The position numbers were made by a program, and so were the translations under genes. DNA of 64,000 nt from Rhizobium sp. ACO-34A (lineage in GTDB: Bacteria > Pseudomonadota > Alphaproteobacteria > Rhizobiales > Rhizobiaceae): NCBI GenBank assembly GCA_002600635.1, contig CP021371.1, positions 995,001-1,059,000 on the forward strand, written 5' to 3'. The notes below the pieces were generated by a model. The model ran no database searches. It was not told the DNA's origin and saw only the letters and a program-made list of their open reading frames with translations. Below are positions 42,708-52,849 of the stretch, one piece after another (the stretch's first letter is position 1; every line of letters starts with the position of its first letter).

Positions 42708-44995
42708 TTGGCGTATTCGAAGTGAAGGCTATTTGGGTCTAGGTTGATGTTATAGAATGGATCCGCTTGAAAATACCTCGGATGCTTTATGTAGAGGGAC
42801 GCTTTGTCCCTCATAAGGCGTTGCAATTTTTCTGAATCAGCCCGATCCAATCCCCGGCTTACAGATTCGTGATGATAGAGACACGCCCTCTGACACATGA
42901 CGTTAAAAAAGCCGGCATCATATAGTCTGAAGCACAAATCAACGTCATTATAAGCAATGGGTAATGTTTCGTCGAACGCTCCAACGAGTTCAAATTTCTC
43001 TTTTTTCACCATCAGGCATGCACCGGTAACAGCAAGCCAGTTATACTCCAGCAGATTACGTACGAAATAGCCGGGTAAGTTTGCCGCTATACCCCAGAAG
43101 GCGTGTGTCGGGCCGCTGCTTAAATTTATAACACCAGCATGTTGAACGTGGCCAGTTTCTGGATACAGCAGCTTTGCGCCAATCGCTCCAGCGTGTGGTA
43201 GCTGGGCATAGCCAATCATGCGCTCAAGGAAGTCATGCGTGATGACTTCGGTGTCATCATTCAAGAAAAGAAGAATATCGCCGTTTGCATCACGTGCCCC
43301 AATATTGCATAGAGAGGAGAAATTAAACGGAATATCGCTCCGAACGATTTTCGCTAAGTTTTCGCTGCGGAGCAATTCAAAATACTGAATTGTTTCCTCT
43401 TTTATTGAGCCATTATCGACGATTATAATTTCTTTAAATTGGTAAGTCGAATTTTCAATGAGAGAGCTCAGGCATCGCTTCAGCACCGCAGCATTATCAC
43501 GTGTCGGAATGATAATTGATACGAGGGGTCGGCCTACTACGTGGTAGTTAACGGAAAAATACCCTGGCAACTCTTTCAGCGGTTCAACCGTACCCGACAG
43601 TCCGCGTCGACGAAGGGCATCTTCCCGCACGCGGCGACTTGCATCTAAGACATATGGCTTCTCTGTCAGGGCGCCGGCTACAGATCCGGGGATGATGCGC
43701 CAATGATACAGGACTTTCGGGATGTGACAGATTTTTTGGGTCTTCTCCGTCAAGCGCAGAATCAGATCCCAATCCTGACAACCGTCATACTCGCTGCGAA
43801 GACCACCGAGCTCGATCAGTAGGTTGCGCCTGATACAAGATACATGGCACACATACATGGTGCTCATCATGGTATCTGGAGACCAGTCCGGCTTGAAGTG
43901 CGGCATGCTGAAACGCCCTTCAAGATCAATCTTGTCTTCGTCACTATATATGTAATCGGGATCGTTGTCGTTAACACATAGGGCAAGCTCGAATAGGCAA
44001 TCGAGCGTTAGTTCGTCGTCATGATCAAGAAGGACGACGTAGTCGCCCGAAGCTAGTTCGATGCCGGTGTTCGTCGCTCCTGCGATGCCCTGGTTTTTGG
44101 CGGACCATTCGATTTTGAGGCGGGGATCTGTCAGTCGATTGAGCAAGCTTTTCGATTGCGGGTCTGGACTGGCATCGTCAACGATGATCAGTTCCCAATG
44201 CGGGTACCACTGATCCATGACGGAATCGAGCAGCTTCTGCATCAGTGCTTCCGGCGTGTTGTAAGACGGAACGATAATGGAGAATATCGGTTTCTTGGTG
44301 AGGTTGTGTAGCCGTGCTTCCAAGTCGTCCGGTCTTCTCGGCGGAATGTAGACGTAGTCGCTTCCGCCTTTCGTTATCTGATAACGACCCTCATTGAGAG
44401 CGACTTTCGGGAGACCTTCCGCTAACGCCCCCGCGGATGGCACCGAAGGGGTATTGTCAGGCCGATCAAAGGGGAGTTCTCGTTTTTTCAATGCGCTGGA
44501 AAGACGCTTCAAACCCTTCCTGATTTCTCCCGTTTTTCTAGTTTCGTTCCACTCTCTTGCCAGATGTCCGAGAAATATCGAAGTCGTTGACATGCGGCGC
44601 AGATACATATCGCCTATGGCAACCGTACCCGACTGGCAACTCGGATCGAAGCGAAGTGCTTTGGCTCCATTCTTCAGAGTGAATTGCGTCGTAACCCTCT
44701 CTCCTTCCATCTGAAAGTTGAGAAGAATGGCTTCATCTTCATTATAGCCTTTACCGCTATCTACATACAGGGTCGGTTGTATGAGTTGGTCCGCACCGTT
44801 TGGGAGGTCTATGATCATTTCATATAACCCGTCGGATAGAGCTTTACCCGGCCATCCCATAATAAAATAGGGATCGCCTCCAGTCATCTGGAAGAGAGAG
44901 ACCCCTTTTTTCGATTCCAGCAAACGTAATTCATTTGTTGCTTGAAGCCTGATTTTCCTGGGAAAGAAAAAGTTGAGCAAGTGCGATCCTTTCAC
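42704..44995 (-). CDS. Glycosyltransferase with two GT2 domains
   Basis: A 763-residue protein with an N-terminal domain of about 230 residues of unclear type, followed by two GT-A folds. The first begins FSIIVPSYNTPEALMQKLLD near residue 240 with ASGDYVVLLDHDDELTLDCL. The second begins LVSIIIPTRDNAAVLKRCLS near residue 490 with GDILLFLNDDTEVITHDFLE (DD motif). The second domain resembles rhamnosyl/galactofuranosyl-type transferases (TGACLMVKKEKFELVGAFDE). Such bifunctional enzymes build repeat units in the cytoplasm. It starts with GTG 44995 and is translationally coupled to the HAD gene. Confidence 0.85.
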   Translation of the reverse strand: MKGSHLLNFFFPRKIRLQATNELRLLESKKGVSLFQMTGGDPYFIMGWPGKALSDGLYEMIIDLPNGADQLIQPTLYVDSGKGYNEDEAILLNFQMEGERVTTQFTLKNGAKALRFDPSCQSGTVAIGDMYLRRMSTTSIFLGHLAREWNETRKTGEIRKGLKRLSSALKKRELPFDRPDNTPSVPSAGALAEGLPKVALNEGRYQITKGGSDYVYIPPRRPDDLEARLHNLTKKPIFSIIVPSYNTPEALMQKLLDSVMDQWYPHWELIIVDDASPDPQSKSLLNRLTDPRLKIEWSAKNQGIAGATNTGIELASGDYVVLLDHDDELTLDCLFELALCVNDNDPDYIYSDEDKIDLEGRFSMPHFKPDWSPDTMMSTMYVCHVSCIRRNLLIELGGLRSEYDGCQDWDLILRLTEKTQKICHIPKVLYHWRIIPGSVAGALTEKPYVLDASRRVREDALRRRGLSGTVEPLKELPGYFSVNYHVVGRPLVSIIIPTRDNAAVLKRCLSSLIENSTYQFKEIIIVDNGSIKEETIQYFELLRSENLAKIVRSDIPFNFSSLCNIGARDANGDILLFLNDDTEVITHDFLERMIGYAQLPHAGAIGAKLLYPETGHVQHAGVINLSSGPTHAFWGIAANLPGYFVRNLLEYNWLAVTGACLMVKKEKFELVGAFDETLPIAYNDVDLCFRLYDAGFFNVMCQRACLYHHESVSRGLDRADSEKLQRLMRDKASLYIKHPRYFQADPFYNINLDPNSLHFEYAK

Positions 44996-45189
44996 CTCAG
45001 CGTTGGAATCGAGAGTTAGGCCAACGCTGCGGTCATTTCCAGAGGGTAATTGAGCGCCAAACAGGGGAGAGGAGCTTCGGCTGCCTGTCGATCGAATTGC
45101 CTCGAATTTTCAGAGTACCGTTGATCCCCATATTGACAGCGAAATACGGTTCCTCATGAGAACTCAATGCTCGCTTCAAAGTCGTAAGG

Positions 45190-46152
45190 TTATCGCTGCA
45201 ATTTGGTTGTGATCAAGTGTAAAAGTTGTTTCGTTGGGTTCGGTTGGAGATGGTGTGCCTTTATCTGCTCCGCCAGATTTTGGGAAGCACCTCCCTTGAT
45301 CGCATCCAGAATAGCTGCGTGCAGCATTTCGAAACGGCCGGGAGCTACATAGACAGGTGCGTCGCCAAATATCTCCCGAGACCACGGGTGTTCATTCAGA
45401 ACCATCGGTCTTCCCGCCAAGGCAGCCTCTATCGCCGAAAAGCCAGGAAAGTCGTCACCCAATTCCAGATAGGCAGAGCAACTCTGCATGGCCGAGCGAA
45501 GAATCTCGGAGGCGGGCTGTACGTTGGGCAGGAAGCGTACATTATCTCCCACTGCGGCTTTACACCGCTCATAATATCTCTTGTCGGCGTATCCGCCAAT
45601 CATCACTAACGGCACTTCCAGGTCTGCTAGCGCTTCTATGGCTTCCAACTGCCGCTTGTGCTCGGCTAATTGGCCGACCCAGAGCACATAGTCCTGCAAG
45701 CCATAGGCATTTTGAAACAAGCCTTCTTCTGCAGGCTTGCCAAATGCGGGTGCTATCCCAGGAGGAATGACGACAAGCTTCCCGTCGGCGACATTGAAAT
45801 TGGCTTCGCAGAGGCTTTTTTCAACCTGGGTTCGCAGCACGATCAGGTCGGCAAGGTCAAGGTGACGCTGAACGATGTTCTTCGATTGATGATGCTGATC
45901 GAAGAAGTTGAAGTTCGGAAGCAAAACAATGGGCTTGCCTGCCGACTTTATGTCAGAAAGCAGGCCTTCCCCTGCCCCATGGGTCGAAAAATGAATGACC
46001 ACGTCATAGGTACTCAGGCGCCTTGAATTTGGCCCATAGATATCGGCGCGCGCACCGCAATCGGAAAGAAACTCCGCCAATTGGTGAAGCTCCGTCTCCC
46101 CCCCCGCCGGCGTCAGGAAAGCCTGATGGTATGTCGTCAACAAGATGCGCAC
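45190..46152 (-). CDS. Glycosyltransferase, GT4-like
   Basis: A 320-residue GT-B transferase. It starts MRILLTTYHQAFLTPAGGET and has the C-terminal segments YVLWVGQLAEHKRQLEAIEA and SAYLELGDDFPGFSAIEAAL, corresponding to the nucleotide-sugar-binding E-x7-E region. The gap of 194 bases to the next gene downstream holds no recognisable feature. Its organisation resembles the shorter glycosyltransferase at 58246, which also opens with a TxPGGGE-like motif. Confidence 0.8.
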   Translation of the reverse strand: MRILLTTYHQAFLTPAGGETELHQLAEFLSDCGARADIYGPNSRRLSTYDVVIHFSTHGAGEGLLSDIKSAGKPIVLLPNFNFFDQHHQSKNIVQRHLDLADLIVLRTQVEKSLCEANFNVADGKLVVIPPGIAPAFGKPAEEGLFQNAYGLQDYVLWVGQLAEHKRQLEAIEALADLEVPLVMIGGYADKRYYERCKAAVGDNVRFLPNVQPASEILRSAMQSCSAYLELGDDFPGFSAIEAALAGRPMVLNEHPWSREIFGDAPVYVAPGRFEMLHAAILDAIKGGASQNLAEQIKAHHLQPNPTKQLLHLITTKLQR

Positions 46153-46220
46153 CGTCGTACCTCTTTACCAGATTCTAGTCGTGAGACGAAATCAATCGAT
46201 GAGTGAAGTGCCAGATTGCT

Positions 46221-47060
46221 CTATTGCAATAGGTAGTCACTCTTGCGAGTCACAAAAACAGTGCTCCCGTTCAGGCCGGACCGCTCTGAGGGTGGAATGT
46301 TTGAACTCGCAATTGCTGTCACATCGGCATAGTCGTAAAGGCTATATTCGCTCTGGATCTTTAATATCAGACCTAAGTGTCGATCCAAATCCTCGATTCC
46401 AAAACGTCTGACGTGATCGGATTGGCCAAAACGCCTCAGCGCTTCGCCCTCCGAAAGGGGCCCAAGATCTTCCTCGTAGTAGCCTTCCATCAACGGCAGG
46501 CAGAAAATATGCAGGCCGTTTGGTTTCAGTGCTCGGGTGAGGTGAAAGAACACGTGCGCAATGTTGCATCGAACATGTTCTAGAACATGAGAGTGGATGA
46601 TCAAATCGTAACAGTCATAAGGGAGGCGCGGTGCGTCGGCAACAAGATCAAACTTGTCCAGTTCCAAACCGGCATAACTCTCTGGGTCGTAGTCTACGGG
46701 CTCATAGCCTTTAACGGCGGTCGTACGGAAAAAATCATAAAGACCCTTTTCCGGAGCGATGTGCAAAATGCGCTCATCTCCCGAAAACTGCCAGACCTTG
46801 TCCAGCACCAGTTTGATTGCCCGCGTTCTTTCAAGCGAGCCGCACTTCTGACACAGCACTCCAATGCGGCCGTTCATATCCCTCCAGTGATCGCTGCCAC
46901 ACAGATTGCAAACCGTTTTCAAGTTTTTCTCCTGAACCCTTGCTCGTGGCATTACGACGAAGTTGGTTGTGAGAGCCACATTCCCATCCGGCGGTCTCAA
47001 TACAATACGATTGAGCGCGCCCACAAGTTTGTATATGCCCTTGCCGTTCGAGAAGCTCAA
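46221..47060 (-). CDS. SAM-dependent methyltransferase with an N-terminal zinc-ribbon motif
   Basis: A class I methyltransferase probably acting on a sugar or lipid-linked glycan. The SAM-binding region is ERILHIAPEKGLYDFFRTTA, with the post-motif DLIIHSHVLEHVRCN. Upstream are paired cysteines (Cys51-x2-Cys54 and Cys70-x2-Cys73) suggesting zinc. The frame opens with a TTG at 47060, only 11 bases from the start of the divergent gene at 47072, so one or both true starts are probably internal; ATG 46952 is one alternative but lacks a ribosome binding site. Confidence 0.72.
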   Translation of the reverse strand: MSFSNGKGIYKLVGALNRIVLRPPDGNVALTTNFVVMPRARVQEKNLKTVCNLCGSDHWRDMNGRIGVLCQKCGSLERTRAIKLVLDKVWQFSGDERILHIAPEKGLYDFFRTTAVKGYEPVDYDPESYAGLELDKFDLVADAPRLPYDCYDLIIHSHVLEHVRCNIAHVFFHLTRALKPNGLHIFCLPLMEGYYEEDLGPLSEGEALRRFGQSDHVRRFGIEDLDRHLGLILKIQSEYSLYDYADVTAIASSNIPPSERSGLNGSTVFVTRKSDYLLQ

Positions 47061-47071
47061 GCGGTTTTAAG

Positions 47072-48931
47072 GTGTCAAGGAACTCACCCTTGGATAGCGA
47101 TTTTGTGAAACTAAATCCCTCGATTGATTGGACCCAATCGCGAGCCGCTATTGGTTCACGTGATCAGGAATTGGTCTCAATCGTGATGTGCGTTCACGGT
47201 CAGGCGGCGCTGACTGAAGCGTGTTTGGCCTCGCTTTTTAAGCATGAGGCCGGTGAGCGCTTTGAAGTCGTTATAGTTGATAACGGGAGCGACTCAGAGA
47301 CGAACTCATGCCTGCGTCGCTGGGCGATGTCTCGCGATGAGGTGAAAGTATTCCGGAGTGAGATAAACCTGAATTTCGCTCTTGGCTCCAATGTTGGCTT
47401 CGAAGCATCGCGTGGCGCTAGAGTTGTTTTCCTGAACAATGATACGGAGGTGTCTCCGGAGTGGTTGCGTTCGCTTCTTCGCCCGTTGCGCGACCCCTCC
47501 GTAAAGGGCGCACAGCCCAAACTGGTTTATCCTGACGGCACAATCCAGGGCGCAGGTGTTGTTTTCTCTTCCTATTCGCCGCTTGGCTATCCGATTTACG
47601 TAGGCAAGCCGGGTGATTACGTGCCAACGCAGAAAGCGAGGAGATATCGCGCATTGACCGCGGCTTGTATGGCCATTCGAGCTGTCGACTTCGCTAACGC
47701 TGAAGGGTTCGATACGGACTTTATAAATGGCCAGGAGGATATTGATCTTTGCCTTCGGGTTGGAAAAGGCGAAGCGGTATTTGCTTTCGTGCCCGATGCT
47801 GTTGTGTTGCACCACGAGGGTAAGACGCCAGGTCGCGGAACCAAGATTGAGAACAACCGGCGACTCTTCTTCCAGCGTTGGAACGGGATCTTTGACGCGG
47901 ACGATACGCAATATTATGAGGATGACAACCTCATGCCGGAGGCCTATGCGCCGGATAATCCTGCATGGGTTGAGCACGGCTATGCAATTTGGCGCCCCAT
48001 AGTGGCGGCTGTTGAGGGTGTGGGTGAGAGCAATTCATCTCCGCTCAAGAGGGAAGATCTGCAAATCGCAATCAAGATTGGCTGTCCCGACAGGGCCATC
48101 AAGGATCATTGGGGCGATTATCATTTCGCAGTGGCTCTTTGCTCGGCTTTTCTCCGCAAGGGAGTTAGAGCTCGCATCGACTTCTTGAGTGATTGGTATG
48201 CGAACAAAGATGACGACCAAATAGTAAACTTGGTGCTACGGGGCATCAGTCGCTATGATTGCCATAGCGGCCCACTTAACTTGATGTGGCTGATCAGTCA
48301 TCCGGATAAGGTGTCGTTGGAGGAACTGAAGTCTTTCGACTACGTTCTTGCGGCGTCCGAGTTGTGGGTGAAAAGTGCTAGAAGCGAGGGCATATCGTGC
48401 GAAGCTCTCTTGCAATGCAGCGACGTATGTCGGTTCCTGCCCTCAAAAGAAGTGGCGGCGGAATCGTTTCGCCATCTTTATGTAGCCAATTCTCGCTTGG
48501 TGAAACGGACCGCCGTAGCCGAGGCTATTGAGCAGGACGTCACCCTGGATATCTTCGGCGAAATGTGGGACGGAATCGCGCCGATGGACTGGGTAAAGGG
48601 CGAGCAGATCGACAATGTTGATCTACCGGGTTTTTATTCCAGCGCTGAAGTCGTGGTGAATGACCACTGGGATGCCATGAAGAAGCAGGGGTTTATTTCC
48701 AATCGGATCTTCGACGTGCTGGCTTGTGGGGGAATCTGGTCACCGACCGTCCCCCAGTCATGCCCACGGAATTGGAGGAGTTCTGCACCTTTTTTGGTGA
48801 TGGAAACTTGCTTTCGGAAGCTCTTCGAATTGCTCAGGAGCGAGACACTCCGCAACGCCGGCTGGCCGCTTCAATCTATGTCCGGCAAAATCACAGCTTC
48901 GACAATCGTGCCGACGTATTTCTGTCTTTAA
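47072..48931 (+). pseudogene. Glycosyltransferase (GT2 plus GT-B-like C-terminal domain), frameshifted near the 3' end
   Basis: The N-terminal GT2 domain starts LVSIVMCVHGQAALTEACLA and has the acidic motif ARVVFLNNDTEVSPEWLRSL. The second half resembles a GT1-type domain (LYVANSRLVKRTAVAEAIEQ, FISNRIFDVLACGG). After GG the frame continues as unrelated IWSPTVPQSCP. In the next frame, LVTDRPPVMPTELEEFCTFF and the following helical end continue to a TGA at 48967-48969. Adding one G to the G5 run at 48728-48732 would restore one 632-residue protein. It is therefore either a real frameshift, a sequencing error in a homopolymer, or a slippage-controlled gene. The N-terminal GT2 domain would still be made. 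Confidence 0.75.
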
Positions 48932-48958
48932 TCGAGAAACTTAAGACGAAGGCGATGC

Positions 48959-49801
48959 TCACTGATTGAGCTGTTTTCTCACTGAATTTCGTTGCGCCTC
49001 CAGTTCGGACAGGATTTCGCGATAGTATTGGTCCCAGGTTGGCTGAACGAGGGTCGCGTGCCGTTGCGGGTGCCCCTTGAGAATTAGCTCGTCGATATCT
49101 CTTTCCACTATTTCCTTTAGGTGTTTTTCAATGACCGAGCGCATGGCCAGGCGCATGCTTTCAATGACAGAGATCCTGTTGGTCGTTTCATCGACCAAAT
49201 AATTGCACAAGGTATGGGCGATCTCAAATGGCGGCCGCTCTTGTGTGTATCTGATAACGAGGTCCCAATCGACGAGCCTGCGCAGCGAGAGATCAAACAT
49301 GCCATATTTGTCAACGCATTCACGGCGATGGGCAAACACATTCATATCTATGAAATTTTGGTACAGGAGCGCAGCGCGATCAAATGGGCAGAATAGAATG
49401 GATTGTTCAAAGCCGTCGGCGTGAACGAATTGCATGCGCGAATATGCACTCTCAATATCCGGCTGATTTTCAAAGGTTTCGACGATTGTGCTTGCGCATT
49501 CGGAAGTCCAGATATTGTCTGTATCCAGATAAGCGATGAGCGGTGCGGACGCCATTTCCAGTCCGGCATTCCGGGCTCTGCTGATGCCAACCTTCTCAAG
49601 CCGTTTGTATTTCAAGTCAAACCGAATTGGTGTCGTCGATCGAAATAGACGAACAACCTCCTCTGTATTATCTGTGCTGCCGTCATCGATGACGCACAAC
49701 TCTATGTCGCACAATTCCTGATTGTGAATGGATGCCAAGGCATGGGGAATCTTATCCGCGCGATTCCACGCCGGCATGATTACGGAGAGCTTTGGTGTCA
49801 T
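48959..49801 (-). CDS. Glycosyltransferase, GT2 family
   Basis: A 280-residue GT-A transferase. It opens KLSVIMPAWNRADKIPHALA, followed by CVIDDGSTDNTEEVVRLF and VGISRARNAGLEMASAPLIA with the DTDN metal motif (LIAYLDTDNIW). The C-terminal 90 residues are polar. Its stop overlaps the restored end of the frameshifted glycosyltransferase gene by 11 bases in convergent orientation. Confidence 0.88.
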   Translation of the reverse strand: MTPKLSVIMPAWNRADKIPHALASIHNQELCDIELCVIDDGSTDNTEEVVRLFRSTTPIRFDLKYKRLEKVGISRARNAGLEMASAPLIAYLDTDNIWTSECASTIVETFENQPDIESAYSRMQFVHADGFEQSILFCPFDRAALLYQNFIDMNVFAHRRECVDKYGMFDLSLRRLVDWDLVIRYTQERPPFEIAHTLCNYLVDETTNRISVIESMRLAMRSVIEKHLKEIVERDIDELILKGHPQRHATLVQPTWDQYYREILSELEAQRNSVRKQLNQ

Positions 49802-49898
49802 AAGGCTGCGCGACTGTTTTGTTGAGGCAACGATGCTTTTCTATTAACGATTTACGTCACGCGTACAAGCACGGGATTTCCCGAGAATTTGGCAGGAA

Positions 49899-50474
49899 AT
49901 GAAGCTGACTATTGTAAGGCATGGACATTCCGCAGGGAATGCGATCGGTTCACTCACGGGAACGGATGCCGATCCGCTCACCAGCATGGGGAAAGAGCAG
50001 GCTCAGGAGGTGGGCCGGCAACTCTCAACTAGAGGTGCCTTCGATTTAATTTACTCAAGTCCTGCTACGCGGGCCCTGCATACCGCAGCTCTTGCCGGTT
50101 TCGCCGAGCCGGTTGCTCTGCCGTCACTTAAGGAGACAGATGGTGGTGTTTGGGGAGGGCGGCCGAGAGCTGAGTTTGAGGCGGCATTTCCTGATTTCTT
50201 TTCGCCCCTCGATATGGACAGGCCGTATCCGGGCGGGGAGAGCCACTCCGCTATGGCGCGTCGCGTTCAGGTTTTCCTGCACGACTTGATGGAAATTCGT
50301 CCTGACAACGCGATTGTTTTTACCCATTTGGGTCCGCTGAACGTCATGCTCCATACTTTGTTGGAAATTGACTTGTCGAGATTTCCTCTGTTCGCGCTTA
50401 AGAACTGCGCCATTGTCGAACTGAGCATCAAATCAGATGGGCGTCAGAGCCGTGCCGTGCGCGCTGGCTTCTAG
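49899..50474 (+). CDS. Histidine phosphatase family protein
   Basis: A 191-residue phosphoglycerate-mutase-like phosphatase. The RHG motif LTIVRHGHSAGN (His8 predicted nucleophile) is at the N-terminus. IYSSPATRALHTAALAGF and the second histidine in VFTHLGPLNVML complete the active site. GGESHSAMARRVQVFLHDLM is typical of the family. It is divergent from the GT2 gene at 48959 (98 bases) and converges on the glycosyltransferase gene at 50548. Within a glycan locus it may act on a sugar phosphate, for example a heptose or hexose phosphate, but no substrate is shown. Confidence 0.85.
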   Translation: MKLTIVRHGHSAGNAIGSLTGTDADPLTSMGKEQAQEVGRQLSTRGAFDLIYSSPATRALHTAALAGFAEPVALPSLKETDGGVWGGRPRAEFEAAFPDFFSPLDMDRPYPGGESHSAMARRVQVFLHDLMEIRPDNAIVFTHLGPLNVMLHTLLEIDLSRFPLFALKNCAIVELSIKSDGRQSRAVRAGF

Positions 50475-50547
50475 CTTTCTTGAAAGTCAAGGCCTGCAGC
50501 CCGCACTTTTCATGCTTCGTTGTTGATTGGTCGTAAATTCGCAAACG

Positions 50548-51654
50548 TCATTCGATGTGATTCAACAATTCCTCTGCAGCGTGCCTGATATGCAATTTTT
50601 CACGAACTTCAGTCTGTGCCGCTTGCGCAATCTGATGTCGAAGATCCGAATTTTCGACAAGGAGCGATACCTTCGTCACCCACGATTCAATCCTATTGTC
50701 GGCCAAAAAGCCGCTATCGCCATCTGTGACTACGGATCGGTAAACGGGCACATCTGAATAAACACTCGGTATCGAAGCTGCGCCAAACTCGATAAACTTG
50801 AAGGGATTCTTGCACAGATTGAATTGAAAGCTCTCAGCATCTTCGGAGCCGCCGAGAGGAACAAGACCTATGTCAAACACACGAGAAAATAGCGAACGTC
50901 GATAATCGTCGAAGTTTACGCTTCCCAACCATTCCCAATTGTCGAGGCCGAGTACATCAGGTGGAAAGTCTCCGTAATACATGAACCGCAGGTCAGGGTA
51001 ACGGTCTCGAATAAGCTTGACAGCCTCCAGCCAGTCCGACTTGAATTTCACGATTTTAAGAAAGTCCGCATTGACCATCCCGATGCGTAACTCATTGATC
51101 GAAAAATCAGTTTTCCCGGGACATTGGTACCGTTCAATGTATATCCCATTCGATAACAGGCCGATTTGGGGACAATGTTCGCGATACAGTTGCAGAATGT
51201 GCTCGTTAGCACCAGTGACCACATCACAAAGCTGCAAAAACTCATGGATGATTTCCAGGTTTTGTGAGGAAGGTTTGGCGCCGCTGTAGGCAGGGTAGGC
51301 GAGGATATGGTCGTCAATATCGTATAACAACCTTGTACCCTTGCTCTTCAATTCCTTCGCAAAAGACAGGGATTCCGCGTCCATGGCTTTGTTGAAGAAT
51401 GCCCAGTCAACTTCACGCTGCCCGTGCAGTTGTGACGGAAAGCCGACGCTGAACTTAAGGAGACCTTGATCTTGCAGGTAGTGAAGCGGTTCAAGAAGGC
51501 GAGCTGATATCGATCGTGAAACATAGGATGTCGCCACGTTCGACTTGCGATTTACGACCAATATCTCTTGCACAGCGCCGATCTTGCTCCTATCGGTGAG
51601 CAATCCCCTTTCTAGAGGCTTTGCCAGATGGTTTTCTGTCCCGTCCGCATACAC
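50548..51654 (-). CDS. Glycosyltransferase, GT4-like
   Basis: A 368-residue GT-B protein. The N-terminal domain includes TRLLYDIDDHILAYPAYSGA and LCDVVTGANEHILQLYREHC. The C-terminal domain contains FDIGLVPLGGSEDAESFQFN and FKFIEFGAASIPSVYSDVPV. The pattern is that of glycosyltransferases acting late in O-antigen assembly. The first 30 residues look unlike the family, so a start a little downstream of ATG 51654 is possible. It is divergent from the rml genes. Confidence 0.75.
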   Translation of the reverse strand: MYADGTENHLAKPLERGLLTDRSKIGAVQEILVVNRKSNVATSYVSRSISARLLEPLHYLQDQGLLKFSVGFPSQLHGQREVDWAFFNKAMDAESLSFAKELKSKGTRLLYDIDDHILAYPAYSGAKPSSQNLEIIHEFLQLCDVVTGANEHILQLYREHCPQIGLLSNGIYIERYQCPGKTDFSINELRIGMVNADFLKIVKFKSDWLEAVKLIRDRYPDLRFMYYGDFPPDVLGLDNWEWLGSVNFDDYRRSLFSRVFDIGLVPLGGSEDAESFQFNLCKNPFKFIEFGAASIPSVYSDVPVYRSVVTDGDSGFLADNRIESWVTKVSLLVENSDLRHQIAQAAQTEVREKLHIRHAAEELLNHIE

Positions 51655-51939
51655 TCCGGTGGGGGGTTGGGCAAGTCTGTTTGGATCGGTGGTTCGGGTT
51701 GGTCGACCAACGTCTGCCGGAGAAGTATCTCGACGTAATTATACGAATTCCGTTTTACGTTAACCAAAATTTCGTCGAGAACTCGGGTCGAATGGCGTCA
51801 ACGGAATTGGGCCTCAATTTGCAATGGTTTACCGAGCCGCGGCCTGGCTTGAAAAAATGTAGTAGAGTTCACACAGCAAACCTCGTAAATAGACGAGCGT
51901 TTTCAAAAGCCGCAGAGACAATAGAGTAGCCAGGTCGAT
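51655..51939. other. 285-base divergent promoter region before rmlA
   Basis: No gene is supported. AT-rich sequence at about 51840-51930 should carry the rmlA promoter. Base composition returns to the GC-rich genome average soon after rmlA begins, marking a composition boundary. Confidence 0.4.
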
Positions 51940-52824
51940 ATGCTTCAGCCAAAATATAAAGGTATCATTCTCGCGGGTGGGAAGGGCACACGGCTCTATC
52001 CGGCAACGATCCCCGTGAGCAAGCAGTTGCTTCCGGTTTACGACAAACCGATGATCTACTACCCGTTGAGCACCCTGATGATCGCCAACATCACGGAGGT
52101 GTTGATCATCTCGACGCCGAGCGCCCTGCCGCTTTACCAGGAGTTGTTGGGAACGGGCGAGCAGCTCGGAATGCGGTTCGAATATGCAATCCAGGCCGAG
52201 GCGCGCGGACTTGCCGAGGCGTTCATCATCGGTGAGCGTTTCATTGGAAGTGCCTGTGCTGCACTCGCGCTGGGCGACAACATCTTTTACGGTACCGGTG
52301 TAGGAAGCAGCGTCCGTAAGGCAAGCGAACGGGATGTCGGCGCGACGGTTTTTGCGTATGGCGTCAGTGATCCGGAACGCTACGGAATCGTGGAGTTCGC
52401 CGAGGATAAGACGACACCCATATCCATCGTAGAGAAGCCAAAGAACCCTCGTAGTTCCTACGCTGTTACCGGTCTCTACTTCTATGACAACGATGTCATC
52501 GAGATTTCGAAGGGGATCAAGCCTTCTCCCCGTGGCGAGCTTGAAATCACGACGGTCAACGATGTCTATCTGCAGGCCGGCAAGTTGAACGTCGAAAAGC
52601 TGGGCCGCGGCAATGCCTGGTTTGACACGGGAACGCACGACAGCCTGCTTGAATCCAGTCAGTTCGTGCACACGATCGAGAAACGCCAGGGGCAGAAGAT
52701 TGCCTGTATCGAGGAGATTGCCTGGCGCATGGGGTTCATTGACGACGAGCAGTTAGAGCAACTGGCGCATCCGCTCGTTTCAAGCGGATATGGAAAGTAT
52801 CTTCTGAACCTTATACCGCGCTGA
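51940..52824 (+). CDS. rmlA: Glucose-1-phosphate thymidylyltransferase
   Basis: RmlA joins dTTP and glucose-1-phosphate to give dTDP-glucose, the first step of dTDP-rhamnose synthesis. [20 protein letters not shown] is the nucleotide-binding motif. [30 protein letters not shown] and [18 protein letters not shown] are signature segments. The 294-residue length is standard. It is followed by a convergent rmlC, with an imperfect hairpin (52816-52842) over its stop codon. Confidence 0.95.
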   Translation: MLQPKYKGIILAGGKGTRLYPATIPVSKQLLPVYDKPMIYYPLSTLMIANITEVLIISTPSALPLYQELLGTGEQLGMRFEYAIQAEARGLAEAFIIGERFIGSACAALALGDNIFYGTGVGSSVRKASERDVGATVFAYGVSDPERYGIVEFAEDKTTPISIVEKPKNPRSSYAVTGLYFYDNDVIEISKGIKPSPRGELEITTVNDVYLQAGKLNVEKLGRGNAWFDTGTHDSLLESSQFVHTIEKRQGQKIACIEEIAWRMGFIDDEQLEQLAHPLVSSGYGKYLLNLIPR

Positions 52825-52849
52825 GGGGCTCCTCAGGCGCGGCGATCGA

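Noticed and set aside
37200-51939. Prophage, integrative element or insertion sequence within the glycan island
   Set aside because: No integrase, transposase, terminal inverted repeats or tRNA attachment site could be found despite the AT-rich composition.
52816-52842. Rho-independent terminator between rmlA and rmlC
   Set aside because: The hairpin has a bulge, overlaps the rmlA stop codon and is not followed by a T-run on either strand.
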